From assembly GCF_963678635.1 (NCBI RefSeq), contig NW_026970868.1, positions 1 through 64,000 on the forward strand: DNA of 64,000 nt. The letters run 5' to 3'. Under the pieces are notes generated by a model. That model searched no databases. It had not been told where the DNA came from and was given only the letters and a program-made list of their open reading frames with translations. This document shows, piece after piece, positions 56,126-64,000 of the stretch. Each line of letters starts with the position of its first letter. Position 1 is the stretch's first letter. The position numbers and the translations under genes are program-made. This DNA comes from Symsagittifera roscoffensis. Lineage: Eukaryota > Xenacoelomorpha > Acoela > Convolutidae.

Positions 56126-57056
56126 GAACATCCTTGGATATCCTTTTAAGGTCTAAATAGAAGGTCGACTACTCACGAGACGACTATGTATATTAGGAGA
56201 ATAGTGGTCCAGTTGACTCAGAAATTCGAAATTAACTTTGGATTCTAAAACGGGTTCATCAAAACTAACCGAACAAACTTTTTTATTTGATTGTGATTTT
56301 GGTTGTATGGTTGCCTTGAGCTACTTAATAGGAAGGCTCGGGCAATCCGGGTACACATAAAAAAGACCTCGGTGAGTGTATTAGACAAGACCCATTCACT
56401 TGAGAAGACAAAATTGTTCCCTTATCTCATGCACTTGGAGCTGTCCGGGTGTGGGAGAGCTCTTGCTTAGACTCTATATATTTTCGATCAAGAGGTTGCC
56501 TTGAGCTACGGAAGAGGACAGCTCGGGCAATCACAGGACATATAAAAGAAGGCCTCTGTGAGTGTATTAGACAAGACACACTCACTTGAGAAGACAGTGT
56601 CCTGGACTTCGTTCTGTTGGTATGTTCCAATCGAGGGAAGTCTTTTTCTTTCAGGCTAAGTTTTATTTATCTGTTACTGAAACCATCACTGCTCTTTTAT
56701 AAAATTAAGTTGGATTTTAGACGAAGCATTGTTTTGATACGTCTGTGGCGGTAAAGTGTTACTGAACGAAAGATCGTGTGTTCGTTGTGTTTTTTGTGTT
56801 CGTTACAATATCCTGTGAAATTTTGTGATACTGTTATGCTAGGTAACTGAGCGGAGTTAGTAATAACTCAACACTGAGCAGGCCTTGTGTGTAACTTAAG
56901 CTGAGTCACCGATAGCATCTCCGAGAGATTGAAAGGATATTTTCGACATCGAAGGGGTTGAGTAGGCACGCTTGAGCAAATTTTCTCGAGTTTGAAATTT
57001 TTTTATTTATATACTTGTGCATTGTCGTCAAAAGATATTTTTTTTTATCACAAAAC

Positions 57057-57504
57057 ATGCAGCGTAGAGACTCGCTAAGAGTAACAACTAAGGTTGCCAG
57101 GCTGAGCACGGGAAGCACGCGGAGATTTGAATCACAGCGTAGTCAATCCTCGATTAGTAGCATCACGAATGTTTTTGCTTGTGAAGCAGCAAGTGAAGGT
57201 CATAGTGATCTTTCAGTGAGCGGATTGAAACTAAGAATTGATAAGAATCGAGATGGCGATGAAGAGCGGGACGCCAACGGATCCCTTTGAGGAAGGGGAG
57301 CAGACGCTAATCCGACCCGACCACCACCATCGCGAGGAGCCTGGCGAGGAATTTGAGCGGGAAGAAACCGAGGAAACTCAAGAGACCTCGGAGTGTTCCG
57401 AGGTCGGAGTACGAAAGGAACTGTTGTTTAAGGGGGCGTCTAAATCAGAAATCAAAAGCAATAGTCGGAGAAAGGAACAACCCTATCTAGTCAAGCAGGG
57501 CAAG
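57057..57504 (+). pseudogene. retrotransposon Gag, unit 2 (cut by gap)
   Basis: MQRRDSLRVTT... follows unit 1 closely. Relative to unit 1, 26 bases are missing after GAGCGGGAC (57272), which shifts the frame. Downstream sequence (EEFEREETEETQETSE) continues in the new frame up to the gap. Confidence 0.75.
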
Positions 57505-57704
57505 NNNNNNNNNNNNNNNNNNNNNNNNNNNNNNNNNNNNNNNNNNNNNNNNNNNNNNNNNNNNNNNNNNNNNNNNNNNNNNNNNNNNNNNNNNNNNNNN
57601 NNNNNNNNNNNNNNNNNNNNNNNNNNNNNNNNNNNNNNNNNNNNNNNNNNNNNNNNNNNNNNNNNNNNNNNNNNNNNNNNNNNNNNNNNNNNNNNNNNNN
57701 NNNN
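57505..57704. other. assembly gap (200 N)
   Basis: A run of exactly 200 N, a conventional unknown-size gap. It separates retroelement Gag from the 3' end of the minus-strand gene, so their true distance is unknown. Confidence 0.99.
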
Positions 57705-57748
57705 GTGGAAATTAAGATAATAACAAAATTGAAAGACAAATGAAAAAG

Positions 57749-60700
57749 TTATAAAGCGGATTCTTCGCATTTGGATTTTCTAAATTTTCGCAGTGAACTA
57801 ATGGCCGAAACATTTTCTTCAGTTTTTTTGCCTCCACATTGATCCATTAACAATGGGTGGACATCATTGACGTTTATCTTTCTGAAACTTGATCCTGGCT
57901 GTAAAATATAGTTTTCAGGATCAAGAACACAATCAGATTTGATTGTATCAAAAATAAAATGAGCTTTGAGGAACTGAAAATCGCCTCCAGCAAAAAGCTC
58001 ACAAATTAAAGCTGCCTGTGATTTTTTTCGTATTCCTTTCGAGTTTCTTCGCTCTCCATTTTCATTGTTACAATCAGAAGTTCCACTTTCACTTTGAATC
58101 TTTTTCATTTTTGTTTGGCCCTTTCTAAGCGTCGTGTAGAATTCATCAACTTCTTCCGTTGTCATAGTTCCAATTGAAAGATCGGTTTCGTCCCTCAAAA
58201 CTATGTAACAATGCGGGGTTTTGGAGTGTGAATATAAGAGAGTCTCTGCTGTGTCTTTTCGGTAAACAGAACCCCCATGTTCCTTGATCCACTTTTCCAT
58301 CATAAGTTGGGCTGTTAGACGAGGCACGTATCTGTTTCCTCCATCAACTGCAGGGGTTCCAGCAAACGAGCCCAGTACGTAAAATCTCATCCCAGTTAAC
58401 ATCTTATTCTTCGCACGCACTTCTCCGACAGCAATACGAGGATTCGGTACTGCGTCGATGCATATTTCCAGATAAGTTTGTCTTAATGACACGTTGAAAA
58501 CACTCGTAAGATTCGCTAAAACGTCAGGCACTTCTTTTTCTGCTTTAGTACGTTGAAGGAGCTTGCAAAAAGAGAAAAAACTTTCAAGAAAAAGTGGATC
58601 ATGATTACACATTTTTCCGCCTCCACGCATTGTTCTTGTATGAAAATCTTTGCTGGCGTGATGGTTAGATTTTTCTAGACCTTCGCAAATGTGGTTCCAC
58701 GGGGACACCACGAAATTTCCTTCAACAATTTGCGGAATAGTCACCAGCTTGAGTTTGTATGGCGTCAGTCCGTGTTCTGCGAATAATAGTAAAGAAGTTT
58801 GATAGTAGGTTTCCGCCCAAAAATTGAAATCAATTACGTTAAAACTCTCCTTAGAACTTCTCAAGATAGTAATACAACGGTTCAAGCTTTTTCTCAAAAG
58901 TTCGCTTGCATCCAGAGTCGTTATAGAAAGTTTTCCTTTCGCTTTAGGGTCCACTTTCGTGAACAAATTTGGATGCAATACTTTGAGGACATCAATGGAA
59001 TTTGCGACGGTTTTATCTGAGGTACCGCTAACTATTTCATCGCACCACACTCCATCATATAGGTCGGTTATTGTTCCAAACTTGGCATCCTAAATTGTAA
59101 CATTGTAAATTGTAACATTGTAAAATTGAAATTATGAGGATACATTAAAATGGTAATTTAGCATACCTTCAACTCCTCTTTGTCCGCGATAACAGTTAAG
59201 GCACCACTTCCAGATAACGATACCGCTCCAACAGTTCCAACTTGTTGCGCATTTTTCGCAGTTCTTGTAAATTGGAAGACGGGTCTCTTGGCATCACGAC
59301 TTGACAGATTCTGTTCAAAGCGGTGAATAAAACTCCATTTCGAACGGACTTTTGTCGTTGATAATTTTTTGAGCCATTTTTCTCAGGTCACTTTCAACGC
59401 ATCGAGTGAGCATGTGCGTGGCATCTGGGCAAATGCATCTTACGTCATTAAGGAAAACTAGAGAAGTTTCAGGAATATTCGTGCGAAATGGAATCTTTAC
59501 ATCCGTTCTTCGACCAGTTATTTTGTCGCAAAGGGAAGGTAGAAAACGTTCGTCTTCTAAATAAAGTGCCATCTTAGAAGGGTAATCTGTAGACAGGTCG
59601 TTTCCGGAGCCCAGTATCAGTCGATGGAGAAACGGGGTATCTCCACTGTACGTCAATTTTGCTCCCAAATTTTTCAACTGATTTGTTTGCTGGAATAACC
59701 ACCCTGACTCTTGACATCCGACAACACTCGGTCCCAAGTTCAACTCCATCGCAAACTTTGAGTCTTTTCCTCGATAAGCTAAAAAAATCATTTTAGTCTC
59801 AAGTTGAGAAAAAAACTTGTGAAGAAATGATTTTAAAATGATTTTAGAAAAAGGAGTACCTGCGAAGCAGAAGACGCTCGTAGCAGATTGGGCGCTAATA
59901 TCTTCAGAAAGTAGTCTAAAAGCCATTCTCGTAACTTCTGTGCCACCAATTTCACAACCGTCACCCCAAATATCGACTTTAACGTTGTTGATGTTTTCTG
60001 TTTTAAAGGACTTCTGTGGTTTGTACAAGGCCAAAAAGTGATTTACAAGGCTTGCAGTTGATCGTTGGACATTTCTCATTGAGGGTACTAAATTATGTCC
60101 GAGGCCAATCAGTTGTAGTCTATTCCGGATAATGTTGATCACTTCTTCTACGTTTCCAGTTTTACAAGAGATGCCCAAGCAAAACTCAAAATCCTTCGTT
60201 GAACCTCTTTTAGAAAATAGTTCCATCGCCAAAACTCGTAAGACTGTGTCATTCTTTCTATACCCAGAATACGTCTTTTTACGGCTGAATGCGGATTGTC
60301 GAATCAATTTAACAAATGTGCTTACTTGATTTTTTTTTGTCGTATCAGTTTCAGCACTTGTCCCCATAGTTGTTGGGAGTTGTCAGCTGTTATAGACATA
60401 AATTTTGATCGTTTCATTATCCTGGAAACGTGTCTTGACTCTTCCAATGTTTGAGGTAGGTTTGATTGAGTGCCGCACTGTTCAAATGAAAATGAAGTTT
60501 CGGTTGCTTTGAGCGCTTTATAAGGATCAACTTCGTCAGGTATGTACATTGGACCGAAGAAACATTTTACTAGCTCCTTCCGAGTCTTGGTCCAAGGCAT
60601 TTCTCTTGAACCACGAAGAATTACGAGTTGCATTACGCGAGCCTAAACAGTGTTGTGTTGTCCCAATTGGATATAAATTTTATTGAAAGTTGAATTTTAA

Positions 60701-61034
60701 TTGAACGTAAAGATGAACGTAATTGAACGTAATTGAAGTTGAATTAATCAACGTAAAGAATGTTTGGTGACTGAAAACGATAAATTTGTGAAGAATTACT
60801 TACTGCTAAAATTGTAGCTTTTTTTTATTGTCCCCGCACAGATATCTGACGAAGAACATCAGAAACGATCCACTTATCCGTCCCTGCGAGCATCTCTTCA
60901 AGAATCTTTGATATCTTGTCGTACTTTTTTTGGATAAACTTTTCGGCAATTGCATCCAGAATGTTACAGTCAACAAACTGACGGTTAATGTCCGAGTCGG
61001 CGCCAGAAATTAAAAGTTTATTCCATAATTCCAT
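57749..61034 (-). CDS. multi-exon gene of unrecognised family with WGDG motif and BRCT-like segment
   Basis: Exons on the minus strand: 61034 to about 60825 (MELWNKLLISGADSD..., helical), 60642-60326 (acceptor TTTAG, contains MPWTKTRKELVKCFFGPMY), a 41-bp intron 60325-60285, 60284-59860, an 81-bp in-frame intron 59859-59779, 59778 to about 59316, a short stretch to 59167 (VFQFTRTAKNAQQ...LTVIADKEELK), a 77-bp intron 59166-59090, and the last exon 59089-57749. Exon 3 has VDIWGDGCEIGGTEVTRMAFRLL. The last exon has GMRFYVLGSF...KWIKEHGGSVYRKD...HCYIVL, a BRCT-like layout at about residues 217-290 of the stretch from 59050. Total near 950 aa. Two joins are unresolved: after exon 1 (a stop precedes a good GTAAGT donor at 60803) and near 59316 (frame change). 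It may be a domesticated or transposon-encoded protein. Confidence 0.65.
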
Positions 61035-61590
61035 TGTTCAAGTTGACAATTGTGAGTAACTTTTGTTGAATCTTTCGATGAAGGACTTTTTTCAAAACAA
61101 TGATGAATTGAATTTATGCAATGGTGATTTAAAGTAACTATCATAGTTACTATATGATATAGTGTGAATCTTGACACTGAGTTGTGCGCACGCGCGTGCA
61201 AACTTTTTCTGACAACAAGTTACTAACTTATCCTATTATGAGACTCAAGCTTAAGTGTTGAATAGTTTATGAGACTCAAGTTTTAGTGTTGAATAATCAT
61301 GAGTAGTATTCATATTCAACTCACAGGCTGTTTTTCTGAACTTCAAATGTTGAACATCAAATGAAACTAGTTAAACTAAACTAATTATAAAATTTGCTAG
61401 AATGCTGAAATCCTGTAAATGACAAATGGTCCCCATTGTCACGTTACGGTAACGGTTACAATTACCTGTTTTAAAAAAAATGCATGCCGAAATCCTGTAC
61501 ATTTTAAATGTTCTAGAAGAATGAATATTGTTGTTCTACAACATGAACATCAAATACATGTAAAACTAGTGAAACTAAACTAATTGAAAA
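61035..61590. other. upstream region of the minus-strand gene
   Basis: Possible promoter. A local direct repeat (TATGAGACTCAAGCTTAAGTGTTGAATA, about 61220-61300) is present. No coding frame is supported. Confidence 0.4.
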
Positions 61591-61596
61591 ATCTGT

Positions 61597-61672
61597 TTAT
61601 ACAGTATACAGTATAGAGTATATAGTATACAGTATAGAGTGATACAGTTGAACTGTATAGAGTATACAATAG
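61597..61672. repeat. TATACAGTATAGAG short tandem repeat
   Basis: Five to six imperfect copies of a 12-15-bp unit made of TATACAGTATA and GAGTATA, nearly palindromic. Confidence 0.85.
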
Positions 61673-61759
61673 TTTTTTAACCTCTTTCTTTTCGAAAGAA
61701 GTCACTTAAGTCACTAAAAGATTTCTTTTGTTAATCATGGTATCATTAACAGTTGTGTT

Positions 61760-62110
61760 AATCATGGAATCCATGGCAAAACACTAAACATTTCTAATTT
61801 TGTGTATTGATAATTGTTGTAAAATGTCATGGAATCCGGTCCCTTGGTAAAGTCCCGGATTCCAGAATACGCTGAAGCCAAAAGCCCAGGAATCCATGGT
61901 AAAACTGTTTTTTAATGCGTTTTAATATGGTATCGGATTCCATGGTTTTTGTCATGGATTCCGGGATTGGCCACAAAATCGGTGGTTTTAGGTGTCCCGG
62001 AATCCATGACAAAAGCTGGTCACATATAAACTGGTTTGAATTAGGAATCCACGGAATCTAAAATTATCAAAGAAAATGCGTGTGTTCCGGAATCCGGGAC
62101 ACACGATTTC
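61760..62110. repeat. cluster of GGAATCC / GGATTCC motifs
   Basis: About ten copies in both orientations, usually as CATGGAATCC, CCCGGAATCC or GGAATCCATGG, separated by 15-60 bp. Pairs can fold into hairpins. The spacing is irregular and there is no coding frame of note. Confidence 0.75.
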
Positions 62111-62232
62111 TAGCTTTTTGGCACCGATTCCGCAAAAACCAAATAACACGGATTGGCGACGTAATGTCCGACGACACTTGAATTTAGCCCCAAAAATTCA
62201 AAAAATATTCGACGAATGAATCATTTTCTTGA

Positions 62233-62472
62233 ATGCTTCTCTTCTCTACAGTCACCATTATAAAAAATTTGATCTTAAACTTTCTCATAAAACTTTTTCT
62301 AATTTCTAAACTTTTGATAATATTTTTCATTGACGTTTTTGAAGTTTTTATAGTAACCTTAATAATTTTTTGTAACCTAACTTTAATTTTTTATACCCTA
62401 TTTGCAATATATTCCCATATTTCCCTACTCATTGACCACATCTACAGGTACGATAATATAAAATATATTTAA
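62233..62472 (+). CDS. 79-aa very hydrophobic protein
   Basis: ATG-started frame, almost entirely Leu/Ile/Phe with three likely membrane segments and a short polar C-terminus (IDHIYRYDNIKYI). Its stop TAA is immediately followed by the ATG of the next frame. AT-rich DNA can produce such frames by chance, but the abutting second membrane peptide makes a real pair more likely. Unrecognised. Confidence 0.35.
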   Translation: MLLFSTVTIIKNLILNFLIKLFLISKLLIIFFIDVFEVFIVTLIIFCNLTLIFYTLFAIYSHISLLIDHIYRYDNIKYI

Positions 62473-62622
62473 ATGATACGAAAAACTTTTAGTAGAACAT
62501 ATATTTTTCTATTATTCATTATTTTTCTCACATTTTTATCATCCCTAATCATGACAATATGCACAATCCTTTTGATCTTATTCATTGAAGAATATTTTAA
62601 CAAACATAAACCTTTTCACTAA
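62473..62622 (+). CDS. 49-aa membrane peptide
   Basis: MIRKTFSRTYIFLL...: a basic N-terminus, one or two hydrophobic segments, and a polar tail (EEYFNKHKPFH). It starts directly on the stop of the upstream frame (TAAATG). It resembles in layout the element peptide at 24793-24951, with no clear sequence identity. Confidence 0.35.
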   Translation: MIRKTFSRTYIFLLFIIFLTFLSSLIMTICTILLILFIEEYFNKHKPFH

Positions 62623-62662
62623 AATTCTTAATTTATACCGAACACATTTCCAAAATTGCTAA

Positions 62663-63600
62663 CCAACCACCACCAAATCCGTCTTCACCGACATCTCCCC
62701 AAGAAAACCCAACAGTATCTACAACTACCCAAAACCCCAAACATCTACACGAATTTCATTTCAAGATAACCCATACTTTTTTGAACGACACGCCCGCTTA
62801 TCTGAACCTCTTGAACCAGTTCAGAGACAAGCATCACTAAGTGAACCAACATATAACTTATACCCCACACTACAAGAAGACTTAAATCAAATTCGACACA
62901 TCAGTCAAAATCAAAATACAATTGAAATATATAAACAAAAATACATCCAAGAAGAAATAGACATTTTCAAACTCCTAGAATCACTTTTAGCATACCTCAA
63001 TCTCCAACTCCATCAAATTCAGAAAACTCTAGTACAACACTACCAGATACCCCAACGCTAACTTCACAACAAAATACACCTAATATTCCCTCAGAATTAG
63101 GATCAACACCAACATCAGCACAAATACGTGAAAATCCCTTTAACCCACCTAACCCAAACGAACGATTACCCTATTGGACAACACAATCCTACCCACAAGG
63201 GGAACCAAACTTAGTAAACGACCCAATAGATAGTTCATCAGATACAACATTACCATCTTTACCAGAAACACTATCACTTCCATCGACACCATCGATAAGT
63301 CAAATTTCAACATCATTTTTCCCTTTAAACATTTCACACGATATTGACGCTCGATACAGTGAACAACCTACAAATATACCCCTAAGATTAGATTGGAATA
63401 CATTTGTAGCACCTCTTCCATTATTCGGACAACATAACAAAAGCCACCGACTACATAGTTGGGCACTAAATCGATTACAATATAGACAAGATATCCACGA
63501 GGATATCCAAGAACACAACGTTCAAATATTACATCAAAAAAGTCTTCAACAAAAGTTCGAAATAACAGTTAGACTTAATAATATTTTACAACATCCTTAA
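62663..63600 (+). pseudogene. Pro/Ser/Thr-rich virus-like protein in two overlapping frames
   Basis: Neither frame has an ATG. Frame 1 (62663-63061) has ISFQDNPYFFERHARLSEPL and a Gln-rich helical part. Frame 2, in the -1 register (62935-63600), has a long Pro/Ser/Thr-rich region, then LRLDWNTFVAPLPLFGQHNK and a helical end (WALNRLQYRQDIHEDIQEHN). They overlap by 127 bases. Composition is clearly coding and C-rich on this strand compared with the rest of the window. It could be a Gag- or phosphoprotein-like gene with a frame break, or a genuine frameshift arrangement. An upstream exon or start is not seen. Confidence 0.5.
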
Positions 63601-63741
63601 TCATTAAGCCCCCTGATATAAAGCTCAGACATTACCACCATCATTTATAACAATGGAAGTATTATATAAATACGATAGATATACAAAAAATACAATTGGA
63701 TAAATAACATTTTATAATCCATACTCTGGACTATCATACAC

Positions 63742-63999
63742 ATGTATATTTTAAAGATATTGACATTTCACATCCTTTTTCTAATATTTTCCGACCAAAA
63801 CACAAATCCATCTCCTCGCAAAGGACCTCAAGATTTATTAGTAACACACTATGATTGTGAAGAAAATGAACAAAAAACATTACACAAATATGCAATAAAT
63901 CAAGTAACACAATGCGAAACAGAACCACAAGCCATAGAAACTACAAACGTAATAGCAACTATATTCAAAAACCCGAGCAACGACAGTCACAGGATATAA
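63742..63999 (+). pseudogene. N-terminus of an envelope-glycoprotein-like gene (endogenous viral or env-bearing retroelement), broken
   Basis: ATG-started, with a hydrophobic signal-peptide-like stretch at about residues 3-18, then a region with a YDC motif and a Val-Thr-Gln-Cys (VTQC) followed by Glu-Pro. This resembles the start of the glycoproteins of chuvirus-like viruses and of env genes captured by invertebrate retroelements (recognised by pattern, not by search). The frame appears to shift near 63965 and the annotated frame stops at the window edge. The rest of the gene lies outside. It is described here only as a decayed sequence. Confidence 0.5.
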
Positions 64000-64000
64000 A

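Larger units (their letters stand above)
52585..57504 (+). repeat. retroelement-containing tandem duplication, unit 2
   Basis: Follows unit 1 with small indels (offset grows from about 6040 to 6250 bp). It runs into the N gap in the middle of Gag, so the right end of the duplication is not visible. Confidence 0.88.

Noticed and set aside
57483-57770. Reading frames running through the N gap
   Set aside because: Unknown bases were read as codons. Nothing can be inferred across the gap.
61827-62012. 61-codon minus-strand frame in the GGAATCC cluster
   Set aside because: It reads through the inverted motif copies and gives a Trp/Pro/Ile-rich peptide created by the repeat. No homologous structure or start context.
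1-64000. tRNA, rRNA and other structured RNA genes
   Set aside because: I looked for T-arm (GGTTCGAATCC) and A/B-box patterns and for conserved rRNA segments and saw none convincing. A covariance-model scan would be decisive.

Overview
The window looks like accessory DNA from a eukaryotic nuclear genome, most likely a nematode of Caenorhabditis type. This is inferred from the high A+T content, short introns of 41-81 bp with GTAAGN/GTATGN donors and TTTNAG acceptors, the very repeat-rich structure and the absence of bacterial features. Almost nothing here is ordinary single-copy host gene. The window is layered repeats and mobile DNA, and most short open frames in it are low-complexity or decayed.

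Layout. 1-3.6 kb: a 290-bp tandem duplication, one possible host exon, then about 1.1 kb of CT/TATC microsatellite. 3.6-13.7 kb: unit 1 of a large tandem segmental duplication, made of a 29-bp minisatellite (to 6.0 kb), a block with a small gene (here a pseudogene, 6.5-7.1 kb), and block A (7.7-13.7 kb). 13.7-47.0 kb: unit 2 has the same order (minisatellite 13.7-15.5, intact gene copy 15.97-16.57, block A' 38.3-47.0) but is interrupted by a 21,127-bp element at 17207-38333. The element has long inverted repeats beginning AGTAGTAT and ending ATACTACT, and is flanked by a 6-bp duplication CTTTCT. The matching empty site survives in unit 1 at 7691-7696.

The 21-kb element has the termini of a Polinton/Maverick (5'-AG...CT-3', 6-bp target duplication, long inverted repeats). 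I found no DNA polymerase B, integrase, packaging ATPase, protease or capsid gene in it. It carries repeated small genes instead: a two-finger zinc protein with a second exon, an acidic protein with a SUMO-interaction-like motif (three copies), small hydrophobic membrane peptides (three copies), a PC4-like ssDNA-binding candidate, and several unrecognised proteins. Dense CCAAT and CArG boxes lie in front of or inside these. Blocks A/A' hold decayed relatives of two of these genes in the same divergent order, so they look like fossils of the same family. The element with its distinct cargo and regulatory arrays is my best candidate for an undescribed system.

46.5-57.5 kb: a roughly 6-kb tandem duplication of an LTR-retrotransposon fragment: LTR-like block, primer-binding site TGGCGCGGTCCG, a leader rich in ACCCTCCG repeats, and a broken Gag. 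The junction falls inside the gag reading frame at a short homology with block A'. A 200-base N gap follows (57505-57704). 57.7-61.0 kb: a minus-strand multi-exon gene of unrecognised family with a WGDGCEIGG motif and a BRCT-like segment. 61.6-62.1 kb: short repeats and a GGAATCC cluster. 62.2-64.0 kb: a compact run of virus-like reading frames (two abutting hydrophobic peptides, a Pro/Ser/Thr-rich protein in two overlapping frames, and the broken start of an envelope-glycoprotein-like gene) that runs off the window.
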